In this document: positions 53,140-63,955 of the stretch, one piece after another
Position numbering within the stretch: position 1 is the stretch's first letter
Layout: every line of letters starts with the position of its first letter
Source: Fasciola hepatica
Lineage: Eukaryota; Platyhelminthes; Trematoda; Plagiorchiida; Fasciolidae
Length of the DNA stretch: 64,000 nt
Direction: 5' to 3'
NCBI GenBank assembly: GCA_948099385.1
Contig: CANUEZ040000205.1
Span: 1,922,001-1,986,000, forward strand
Program-made: the position numbers and the translations under genes
The notes under the pieces: model-generated
What the model saw: only the letters and a program-made list of their open reading frames with translations
The model's database searches: none
What the model was told of the DNA's origin: nothing

Positions 53140-53219
53140 GCATGCAATTGATTAGTAGTAGGAGATTAGATTAGATTAGATTAGATTAGAATAGATTTTT
53201 ATAATATGATTGATCATGC
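53140..53219. repeat. Imperfect inverted repeat flanking the pentamer tract
   Basis: The left arm GCATGCAAT (53140-53148) and right arm ATTGATCATGC (53209-53219) are complementary over 9 bp with a 2-nt bulge (reverse complement of the right arm is GCATG-AT-CAAT). They enclose the (ATTAG)n tract and flanks, a loop of 60 nt in this unit. The arms are kept in almost all units. The left arm also contains the perfect palindrome TGCATGCA, and the right arm overlaps TGATCA. Cruciform or hairpin formation is inference. Confidence 0.6.
53165..53189 (+). repeat. Embedded pentanucleotide tract (ATTAG)5 of the reference unit
   Basis: Every unit carries a version of this tract at the same place, between GTAGGAG (or GTACGAG) and AATAGATTTG. 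In the reference unit it is five perfect ATTAG copies followed by one AATAG. Copy number varies from 2 to 11 and accounts for nearly all the 5-bp steps in unit length. Common interruptions are ATCAG, ATTCG and ATTGG, and TTAGGATAG at the 3' end. Replication slippage is the likely source of variation. Confidence 0.95.
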
Positions 53220-53681
53220 AGCTTGAACGCTCAACTGAGCATTGAAACCCATGGAAGCACTCACTGTACAGCTGTTTCATCCCTGTTCGGACTCGACTCA
53301 TCAGCAGTGCACATCGACCGAGCAACCACGGGCACTCCAATAACCGCTGAACCATTGTGAATCGAACAACTTAACAACACAAGGCTATCCGGGATGGCTA
53401 TCATCGCTTTGTTCAACATCTACACTACATCATATAGCACCCTTCCAAAACTGGCTTCAAATTTGAATGGTAACAATCAGCTTCGCGCACACCGATCCAC
53501 TCCTATGATGGATGACTTCTCTGTAGGGGCCTAAGTACAACCAACGCATTCCCAAATGAAAAACCTACACAGCTTCCTTACTATGCATGCAATTGATTAG
53601 TAGTAGGAGATTAGATTAGATTAGATTAGAATAGATTTGTATAATATGATTGATCATGCAGCTTGAACGCTCAACTGAGCA

Positions 53682-56600
53682 TTGAAATCCATGGAAGCAC
53701 TCACTGTACAGCTGTTTCATCCTTGTTCGGACTCGACTCATCAGCAGTGCACATCGACCGAGCAACCACGGGGACTCCAACAACCGCTGAACCATTGTGA
53801 ATCGAACAACTTAACAACACAAGGCTATCCGGCATAGCTATCAACGCTTTGTTCAACATCTACACTACATGATATAGCATCCTTCCCAAACTGGCTTCAA
53901 ATTTGAATGGTAACAACCAGCTTCGCGCACACCGATCGACTCCTATGATGGATGACTGCTCTGTAGGGGCCTAAGTACAACCAACGCATTCCCAAATGGT
54001 AAACCTACACAGCTTCATTACTATGCATGCAAATGTTTAGTAGTAGGAGATTAGATTAGATTAGATTAGATTAGAATAGATTTGTATAATATGATTGATC
54101 ATGCAGCTTGAACGCTCAACTGAGCATTGAAATCCATGGAAGCACTCACTGTACAGCTGTTTCATCCTTGTTCGGACTCGACTCATCAGCAGTGCATATC
54201 GACCGAGCAACCACGGGGACTCCAACAACCGCTGAACCATTGTGAATCGAACAACTTAACAACACAATGCTATCCGGGATGGCTCTCAACGCTTTGTTCA
54301 ACATCTACACTACATCATACATAGCACCTTTCCCAAACTGGCTTCAAATTTGAATGGTAACAACCAGCTTCGCGCACACCGATCCACTCCTATGATGGAT
54401 GAATTCTCTGTAGGGGCCTAAGTACAACCAATGCATTCCCAAATGATAAACCTACACAGCTTCCTTACTATGCATGCAATTGATTAGTAGTAGGAGATTA
54501 GATTAGATTAGATTAGATTAGAATAGATTTGCATAATATGATTGATCATGCAGCTTGAACGCTCAACTGAGCATTGAAATCCATGGAAGCACTCACTGTA
54601 CAGCTGTTTCATCCTTGTTCGGACTCGACTCATCAGCAGTGCACATCGACCGAGCAACCACGGGCACTCCAACAACCGCTGAACCATTGTGAATCGAACA
54701 ACTTAACAACACAAGGCTATCCGGGATGGCTATCAACGCTTTGTTCAACATCTACACTACATCATATAGCACCCTTCCCAAACTGGCTTCAAATTTGAAT
54801 GGTAACAACCAGCTTCGCGCACACCGATCGACTCCTATGATGGATGACTGCTCTGTAGGGGCCTAAGTACAACCAACGCATTTCCAAATGAACAACCTAC
54901 ACAGCTTCCTTACTATGCATGCAATTGATTAGTAGTAGGAGATTAGATTAGATTAGATTAGATTAGATTAGAATAGATTTGTATAATATGATTGATCATG
55001 CAGCTTGAACGCTCAACTGAGCATTGAAATCCATGGAAGCACTCACTGTACAGCTGTTTCATCTATGTTCGGACTCGACTCATCAGCAGTGCACATCGAC
55101 CGAGCAACCACGGGGACTCCAACAACCGCTGAACCATTGTGAATCGAACAACTTAACAACACAAGGCTATCCGGGATGGCTATCAACGCTTTGTTCAACA
55201 TCTACACTACATCATATAGCACCGTTCCCAAACTGGCTTCAAAGTTGAATGGTAACAATCAGCTTCGCGCACACCGATCGACTCCTATGATGGATGACTT
55301 CTCTGTAGGGGCCTAAGTACAACCAACGCATTCCCAAATAATAATCTTACACAGCTTCATTACTATGCATGCAATTGATTAGTAGTACGAGATTAGATAT
55401 GATTAGATTAGATTAGAATAGATTTGTATAATATGATTGATCATGCAGCTTGAACGCTCAACTGAGCATTGAAATCCATGGAAGCACTCACTGTACAGCT
55501 GTTTCATCCTTGTTCGGACTCGACTCATCAGCAGTGCACATCGACCGAGCAACCACGGGGACTCCAACAACCGCTGAACCATTGTGAATCGAACAACTTC
55601 ACAACACAAGGCTATCCGGGATGGCTATCAACGCTTTGTTCAACATCTACACTACATCATACATAGCACCTTTCCCAAACTGGCTTCAAATTTGAATGGT
55701 AACAACCAGCTTCGCGCACACCGATCGACTCCTATGATGGATGACTGCTCTGTAGGGGCCTAAGTACAACCAACGCATTCCAAATGATAATCCTACACAG
55801 CTTCATTACTATGCATGCAATTGATTGGTAGTAGGAGATTAGATTATATTAGATTAGATTAGAATAGATTTGTATAATATGATTGCTCATGCAGCTTGAA
55901 CGCTCAACTGAGCATTGAAATCCATAGAAGCACTCACTGTACAGCTGTTTCATCCTTGTTCGGACTCGACTCATCGGCAGTGCACATCGACCGAGCAACC
56001 ACGGGCACTCCAACAACCGCTGAACCATTGTGAATCGAACAACTTAACAACACAAGGCTATCCGGGATCGATATCAACGCTTTGTTCAACATCTACACTA
56101 CATCATATATAGCACCCTTTCAAAACTGGCTTCAAATTTGAATGGTAACAACCAGCTTCGCGCACACCGATCGACTCATATGATGGATGACTTCTCTGTA
56201 GGGGCCTAAGTACAACCAACGCATTCCCAAATGATAAACCTACACAGCTTCCTTACTATGCATGCAATTGATTAGTAGTAGGAGATTAGATTAGATTAGA
56301 TTAGATTAGATTAGAATAGATTAGTATAATATGATTGATCATGCAGCTTGAACGCTCAACTGAGCATTGAAATCCATGGAAGCACTCACTGTACAGCTGT
56401 TTCATCCTTGTTCGGACTCGACTCATCAGCAGTGCACATCGACCGAGCAACCACGGGGACTCCAACAACCGCTGAACCATTGTGAATCGAACAACTTAAC
56501 AACACAAGGCTATCCGGCATAGCTATCAACGCTTTGTTCAACATCTACACTACATCACATAGCATCCTTCCCAAACTGGCTTCAAATTTGAATGGTAACA

Positions 56601-59051
56601 ACCAGCTTCGCGCACACCGATCGACTCCTATGATGGATGAATTCTCTGTAGGGGCCTAAGTACAACCAACGCATTCCCAAATGGTAAACCTACACAGCTT
56701 CATTACTATGCATGCAAATGTTTAGTAGTAGGAGATTAGATTAGATTAGATTAGATTAGAATAGATTTGTATAATATGATTGATCATGCAGCTTGAACGC
56801 TCAACTGAGCATTGAAATCCATGGAAGCACTCACTGTACAGCTGTTTCATCCTTGTTCGGACTCGACTCATCAGCAGTGCATATCGACCGAGCAACCACG
56901 GGGACTCCAACAACCGCTGAACCATTGTGAATCGAACAACTTAACAACACAATGCTATCCGGGATGGCTCTCAACGCTTTGTTCAACATCTACACTACAT
57001 CATACATAGCACCTTTCCCAAACTGGCTTCAAATTTGAATGGTAACAACCAGCTTCGCGCACACCGATCCACTCCTATGATGGATGAATTCTCTGTAGGG
57101 GCCTAAGTACAACCAATGCATTCCCAAATGATAAACCTACACAGCTTCCTTACTATGCATGCAATTGATTAGTAGTAGGAGATTAGATTAGATTAGATTA
57201 GATTAGAATAGATTTGCATAATATGATTGATCATGCAGCTTGAACGCTCAACTGAGCATTGAAATCCATGGGTGCACTCACTGTACAGCTGTTTCATCCT
57301 TGTTCGGACTCGACTCATCAGCAGTGCACATCGACCGAGCAACCACGGGGACTCCAACAACCGCTGAACCATTGTGAATCGAACAACTTAACAACACAAG
57401 GCTATCCGGGATGGCTATCAACGCTTTGTTCAACATCTACACTACATCATATAGCACCCTTCCCAAACTGGCTTCAAATTTGAATGGTAACAACCAGCTT
57501 CGCGCACACCGATCGACTCCTATGATGGATGACTGCTCTGTAGGGGCCTAAGTACAACCAACGCATTTCCAAATGAACAACCTACACAGCTTCCTTACTA
57601 TGCATGCAATTGATTAGTAGTAGGAGATTAGATTAGATTAGATTAGATTAGATTAGAATAGATTTGTATAATATGATTGATCATGCAGCTTGAACGCTCA
57701 ACTGAGCATTGAAATCCATGGAAGCACTCACTGTACAGCTGTTTCATCCTTGTTCGGACTCGACTCATCAGCAGTGCACATCGACCGAGCAACCACGGGG
57801 ACTCCAACAACCGCTGAACCATTGTGAATCGAACAACTTAACAACACAAGGCTATCCGGGATGGCTATCAACGCTTTGTTCAACATCTACACTACATCAT
57901 ATAGCACCGTTCCCAAACTGGCTTCAAAGTTGAATGGTAACAATCAGCTTCGCGCACACCGATCGACTCCTATGATGGATGACTTCTCTGTAGGGGCCTA
58001 AGTACAACCAACGCATTCCCAAATAATAATCTTACACAGCTTCATTACTATGCATGCAATTGATTAGTAGTACGAGATTAGATATGATTAGATTAGAATA
58101 GAATAGATTTGTATAATTTGATTGATCATGCAGCTTGAACGCTCAACTGAGCATTGAAATCCATGGAAGCACTCACTGTACAGCTGTTTCATCCTTGTTC
58201 GGACTCGACTCATCAGCAGTGCACATCGACCGAGCAACCACGGGGACTCCAACAACCGCTGAACCATTGTGAATCGAACAACTTCACAACACAAGGCTAT
58301 CCGGGATGGCTATCAACGCTTTGTTCAACATCTACACTACATCATACATAGCACCTTTCCCAAACTGGCTTCAAATTTGAATGGTAACAACCAGCTTCGC
58401 GCACACCGATCGACTCCTATGATGGATGACTGCTCTGTAGGGGCCTAAGTACAACCAACGCATTCCAAATGATAAACCTACACAGCTTCATTACTATGCA
58501 TGCAATTGATTGGTAGTAGGAGATTAGATTGGATTAGATTAGATTAGAATAGATTTGTATAATATGATTGATCATGCAGCTTGAACGCTCAACTGAGCAT
58601 TGAAATCCATGGAAGCACTCACTGTACAGCTGTTTCATCCTTGTTCGGACTCGACTCATCGGCAGTGCACATCGACCGAGCAACCACGGGCACTCCAACA
58701 ACCGCTGAACCATTGTGAATCGAACAACTTAACAACACAAGGCTATCCGGGATCGATATCAACGCTTTGTTCAACATCTACACTACATCATATATAGCAC
58801 CCTTCCCAAACTGGCTTCAAATTTGAATGGTAACAACCAGCTTCGCGCACACCGATCGACTCCTATGATGGATGACTTCTCTGTAGGGGCTTAAGTACAA
58901 CCAACGCATTCCCAAATGTTAAACCTACACAGCTTCCTTACTATGCATGCAATTGATTTGTAGTACGAGAGAAGTTTAGATTAGATTAGATTAGATTAGA
59001 ATAGATTTGTATAATATGATTGATCATGCAGCTTGAACGCTCAACTGAGCA
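53682..59051 (+). repeat. Sector 11: six-unit tandem duplication, period exactly 2,685 bp
   Basis: Copy 1 is units 120-125 (starts 53682, 54127, 54574, 55024, 55469, 55915). Copy 2 is units 126-131 (56367, 56812, 57259, 57709, 58154, 58600). All six paired starts are 2,685 bp apart and the length series (445, 447, 450, 445, 446, 452) is identical. Shared rare markers include CCGGCATAGC, GCATATCGACC, ACAATGCTATCC, CCAATGCATTCCC, TTTGCATAATATG, AATAATAATCTTACAC, AGATATGATTAG and CGCATTCCAAATG. Only scattered differences are visible, for example ATCTATGTTCGG (55062) in copy 1 and ATGGGTGCACTC (57268) in copy 2. It is the longest clean duplication here. Confidence 0.95.
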
Positions 59052-62000
59052 TTGAAATCCATGGAAGCACTCACTGTACAGCTGTTTCATCCTTGTTCGG
59101 ACTCGACTCATCAGCAGTGCACATCGACCGAGCAACCACGGGGACTCCAACAACCGCTGAACCATTGTGAATCGAACAACTCAACAACACAAGGCTATCC
59201 GGGATCGATATCAACGCTTTGTTCAACATCTACACTACATCATATAGCACCCTTCCCAAACTGGCTTCAAATTTGAATGGTAACAACCAGCTTCGCGCAC
59301 ACCGATCGACTCCTATGATGGATGACTTCTCTGTAGGGGCTTAAGTACAACCAACGCATTCCCAAATGAAAAACCTACACAGCTTCCTTACTATGCATGC
59401 AATTGATTAGTAGTAGGAGATTAGATTAGATTAGATTAGATTCGATTCGAATAGATTTGTATAATATGATTGATCATGCAGCTTGAACGCTCAACTGAGC
59501 ATTGAAATCCATGGAAGCACTCACTGTACAGCTGTTTCATCCTTGTTCGGACTCGACTCATCAGCAGTGCACATCGACCGAGCAACCACGGGGACTCCAA
59601 CAACCGCTGAACCATTGTGAATCGAACAACTTAACAACACAAGGCTATCCGGGATCGCTATCAACGCTTTGTTCAACATCTACACTACATCATATATAGC
59701 ACCCTTCCCAAACTGGCTTCAAATTTCAATGGTAACAACCAGCTTCGCGCACACCGATCGACTCCTATGATGGATGACTTCTCTATAGGGGCCTAAATTC
59801 AACCAACGCATTCCCAAATGAAAAACCTACACAGCTTCCTTACTATGCATGCAATTGATTAGGAGTAGGAGATTAGATTAGATTAGATTTGATTTGTATA
59901 ATATGATTGATCATGCAGCTTGAACGCTCAACTGAGCATTGAAATCCATGGAAGCACTCACTGTACAGCTGTTTCATCCTCTAAGGGACTCGACTCATCA
60001 GCAGTGCACATCGACCGAGCAACCACGGGGACTCCAACAACCGCTGAACCATTGTGAATCGAACAACTTAACAACACAAGGCTATCCGGGATGGCTATCA
60101 ACGCTTTGTTCCACATCTACACTACATCATATATATAGCAACCTTCCCAAACTGGTTTCAATGTTGAATGCAAACAAACATCTTCGCAGAAACCGATCGA
60201 CTCCTATGATGGATGACTTCTCTGTAGGGGCCTAAGTACAACCAACGCATTCCCAAATGATAAACCTACACAGCTTCCTTACTATGCATGCAATTGTTTA
60301 GTAGTAGGATATTAGATAAGAAAAGATTAGATTAGATTTGTATAATATGATTGATCACGCAGCTTGAACGCTCAACTGAGCATTGAAATCCATGGAAGCA
60401 CTCACTGTACAGCTGTTTCATCCTTGTTCGAACTCGACTCATCAGCAGTGCACATCGACCGAGCAACCACGGGGACTCCAACAACCGCTGAACCATTGTG
60501 AATCGAACAACTTAACAACACAAGGCTATCCGGGATCGCTATCAACGCTTTGTTCGACGTCTATACTACATCATTTATAGCACCCTTCCCAAACTGGCTT
60601 CAAATTTCAATGGTAACAACCAGATTCGCGCACACCGATCGACCCCTATGATGGATGACTTCTCTGTAGGCGCCTAAGTACAACCAACGCATTCCCAAAT
60701 GATAAACTTACATAGCTTCCTTACTATGCATGCAATTGATTAGTAGTACGAGATCAGATTACATTAGATTAGATTAGATTAGATTAGATTTTTATAATAT
60801 GATTGATCATGCAGCTTGAACGCTCAACTGAGCATTGAAATCCATGGAAGCACTCACTGTACAGCTGTTTCATCCTTGTTCGGACTCGACTCATCAGCAG
60901 TGCACATCGACCGAGCAACCACGGGGACTCCAACAACCGCTGAACCATTGTGAATCGAACAACTTAACAACACAAGGCTATCCGGGATCGCTATCAACGC
61001 TTTGTTCAACATCTACACTACATGATTTAGCACCCTTCCCAAACTGGCTTCAAATTTGAATGGTAACAACCAGCTTCGCGCACACCGATCGACTCCTATG
61101 ATGGATGACTTCTCTGTAGGGGCCTACATACAATCAACGCATTCCCAAATGATAAACCTACACAGCTTCCTTACTATGCATGCAATTGATTAGTAGTAGG
61201 AGATTAGATTAGATTAGATTAGATTAGAATAGATTTGTATAATATGATTGATCATGCAGCTTGAACGCTCAATTGAGCATTGAAATCCATGGAAGCACTC
61301 ACTGTACAGCTGTTTCATCCTTGTTCGGACTCGACTCATCAGCAGTGCACATCGACCGAGCAACCACGGGGACTCCAACAACCGCTGAACCATTGTGAAT
61401 CGAACAACTTAACAACACAAGGCTATCCGGGATCGCTATCAACGCTTTATTCAACATCTACACTACATCATATATAGCACACTTCCCAAACTGGCTTCAA
61501 ATTTGAATGGTAACAACCAGCTTCGCGCACACCGATCGACTCCTATGATGGATGACTTCTCTGTAGGGGCCTTAGTACAACCAACGCATTCCCAAATGAA
61601 AAATCTTCACAGCTACCTTACGATGCATGCAATTGATTAGTAGTTGGAGATTAGATTAGATTATATTAGATTAGATTAGATTTGTATAATATGATTGATC
61701 ACGCAGCTTGAACGCTCAACTGAGCATTGAAATCCATGGAAGCACTCACTGTACAGTTGTTTCATCCTTGTTCGGACTCGACTCATCAGCAGTGCACATC
61801 GACCGAGCAACCACGGGCACTCCAACAACCGCTGAACCATTGTGAATCGAACAATTTAACAACACAAGGCTATCCGGGATCGCTATCAACGCTTTGTTCA
61901 ACATCTACACTATATCATATAGCACCCTTCCCAAACTGGCTTCAAATTTGAATGGTTACAACCAGCTTCGCGCACACCGATCGACTCATATGATGGATGA

Positions 62001-63955
62001 CTTCTCTGTATGGGCCTAAGTACAACCAACGCATTCCCAAATGATAAACCTACACAGCTTCCTTACTATGCATGCAATTGATTAGTAGTAGGAGATTAGA
62101 TTAGATTAGATTAGATTAGATTAGAATAGATTTGTATAATATGATTGATCATGCAGCTTGAACGCTCAACTGAGCATTGAAATCCATGGAAGCACTCACT
62201 GTACAGCTGTTTCATCCTTGTTCGGACTCGACTCATCAGCAGTGCACATCGACCGAGCAACCACGGGCACTCCAACAACCGCTGAACCATTGTGAATTGA
62301 ACAACTTAACAACACAAGGCTATCCGGGATCGCTATCAACGCTTTGTTCAACATCTACACTACATCATATATAGCACCTTTCCCAAACTGGCTTCAAATT
62401 TCAATGGTAACAACCAGCTTCACGCACACCGATCCACTCCTATGATGGATGACTTCTCTGTAGGGGCCTTAGTACAACCAACGCATTCCCAAATGATAAA
62501 CCTACACAGCTTCCTTACTATGCATGCAATTGATTAGTAGTAGGAGATTAGATTAGATTAGATTAGATTAGATTAGATTTGTATAATATGATTGATCACG
62601 CAGCTTGAACGCTCAACTGAACATTGAAATCCATGGAAGCACTCACTGTACAGCTGTTTCATCCTTGTTCGGACTCGACTCATCAGCAGTGCACATCGAC
62701 CGAGCAACCACGGGGACTCCAACAACCGCTGAACCATTGTGAATCGAACAACTTAACAACGCAAAGCTATCCGGGATGGCTATCAACGCTTTGTTCAACA
62801 TCTACACTACATCATATAGCACCCTTCCCAAACTGGCTTCAAATTTCAATGGTAACAACCAGCTTCGCGCACACCGATCGACTCCTATGATGGATAACTT
62901 CTCTGTAGGGGCCTTAGTACAACCAACGCATTCCCAAATGATAAACCTACACAGCTTCCTTACTATGCATGCAATTGATTAGTAGTAGGAGATTAGATTA
63001 GATTAGATTAGATTAGAATAGATTTATATAATATGATTGATCATGCAGCTTGAACGCTCAACTGAGCATTGAAATGCATGGAAGCACTCACTGTACAGCT
63101 GTTTCATCCTTGTTCGGACTCGACTCATCAGCAGTGCACATCGACCGAGCAACCACGGGCACTCAAACAACCGCTGAACCATTGTGAATCGAACAACTCA
63201 ACAACGCAAGGCTATACGTGATCGATATCAACGCTTTGTTCAACATCTACACTACATCATATAGCACCCTTCCCAAACTGGCTTCAAATTTCAATGGTAA
63301 CAACCAGCTTCGCGCACACCGATCGACTCCTATGATGGATGACTTCTCTGTAGGGGCCTAAGTACAACCAACGCATTCCCAAATGAAAACCCTACACAGC
63401 TTCCTTACTATGCATGCAATTGATTAATAGTGGGAGATTAGATTAGATTAGATTAGAATAGATTTGTATAATATGATTGATCATGCAGCTTGAACGCTCA
63501 ACTGAGCATTGAAATCCATGGAGGCACTCATTATACAGCTGTTTCATCCTTGTTCGGACTCGACTCATCAGCAGTGCACATCGACCGAGCAACCACGGGG
63601 ACTCCAACAACCGCTGAACCATTGTGAATCGAACAACTCAAAAACACAAGGCTAGCCGGGATCGCTATCAACGCTTTATTCAACATCTACACTACATCAT
63701 ATATAGCACCCTTCCCAAACTGGCTTCAAATTTGAATGGTAACAACCAGCTTCGCGCACACCGATCGACTCCTACGATGGATGACTTATCTGTAGGGGCC
63801 TAAGTACAACCAACGCATTCCCAAATGATAAACCTACACAGCTTCCTTACGATGCATGCAATTGATTAGTAGTGGGAGATTAGATTAGATTAGATTAGAT
63901 TAGAATAGATTTGTATAATATGATTGATCATGCAGCTTGAACGCTCAACTGAGCA
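59052..63955 (+). repeat. Sector 12: units 132-142, ATCGCTATC run and one aberrant unit
   Basis: Unit starts are 59052, 59502, 59939, 60383, 60835, 61280, 61727, 62177, 62624, 63069 and 63509. Units 135-139 all carry GGGATCGCTATC. Units 135, 138 and 140 follow GATCACGCAGC instead of GATCATGCAGC. Units 137, 139 and 140 share GGGGCCTTAG. In several tracts the final AATAG is replaced, giving ATTAGATTTGTATAATATG. Confidence 0.9.
59939..60382 (+). repeat. Aberrant unit 134 with a clustered-substitution patch
   Basis: This unit has TCCTCTAAGGGACTC near its start and the longer TATATATAGC form. Between about 60134 and 60202 it has a dense cluster of changes: TAGCAACCTTCCC, CTGGTTTCAATGTTG, AATGCAAACAAACATC and TTCGCAGAAACCG. 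Its tract is degenerate (GATATTAGATAAGAAAAG). Outside the patch it is canonical. The patch looks like a segment from a more diverged family member. Confidence 0.85.

Larger units (their letters stand above)
52797..53241 (+). repeat. Near-consensus reference unit (445 bp, n=5)
   Basis: This unit was chosen as a map for the family because it departs from consensus at few sites. Unit coordinates are position minus 52796. CCATGG is at 8-13; overlapping palindromes are at 23-34; GTGCAC is at 66-71; the invariant core is at about 53-127; the hypervariable segment is at about 128-162; the TATAGC or TATATAGC indel site is at about 191-197; GCGC is near 243-247; CGATCG is at 252-257; TGTAGGGGCC is at 281-290; TGCATGCA is at 343-350; (ATTAG)5 is at 369-393; the AATAG plus tail is at 394-445. 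Hand-counted consensus composition is A138 T114 G82 C111 (43.4% G+C) with 15 CpG. Private changes here include CCAGCGTCG for CCAGCTTCG and GATGAATTC for GATGACTTC. Confidence 0.9.
46529..53681 (+). repeat. Sector 10: units 104-119, CATACATAGC and ATCGATATC units
   Basis: Unit starts are 46529, 46981, 47418, 47865, 48322, 48774, 49231, 49681, 50118, 50563, 51003, 51453, 51898, 52345, 52797 and 53242. Units 105-111 all carry GGGATCGATATC. Units 106, 107, 108 and 111 share CAAACTCGCTTC. Units 104, 105, 116 and 117 share CATACATAGCACCTTTCCC, a marker that otherwise appears only in sector 11. Unit 112 is the last class 5-like unit (ACACACAACTATCCG). Confidence 0.9.
51003..54573 (+). repeat. Five-unit offset repeat (114-116 versus 119-121), ~2,230-2,239 bp
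   Basis: The units at 51003 and 53242 both begin TTGAAACCCATGG and carry TCCCTGTTCGG and CGGGCACTCC, 2,239 bp apart. The following units (51453, 53682) share AGCATCCTTCCC, GATGACTGCTCTG and a GTTTAGTAG change before the tract. The third pair (51898, 54127) shares CATACATAGCACC and GATGAATTCTC. The pattern predates or overlaps the 2,685-bp duplication. Confidence 0.7.

Noticed and set aside
53199..53210. TATAATATG as a promoter -10 or TATA box
   Set aside because: It is an AT-rich stretch in the tail of every unit, with no -35-like partner, start-site context or downstream gene. The variants seen (TATAATTTG, TACAATATG, TTTAATATG) show no special constraint.
651..58294. Minus-strand open frames of about 62-77 codons through the conserved core
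   Set aside because: They mirror the same repeat segment and occur only in units where indels happen to leave the frame open. They have no recognisable motif. Conservation of the core is at nucleotide level on both strands.
190..62982. Recurrent + strand open frames of about 65-98 codons beginning at the TTG of TTGAAATCC, one per unit
   Set aside because: They are copies of one stretch of repeat sequence and not independent evidence. Most lack an ATG at the proposed start (an internal ATG lies four codons in). The reading frame end shifts with the 2-bp TATATAGC indel and the classes. Common variants are non-synonymous (GGG/GCA, TGG/TCG). The unit length (445 = 1 mod 3) prevents a continuous frame, and I see no recognisable domain.
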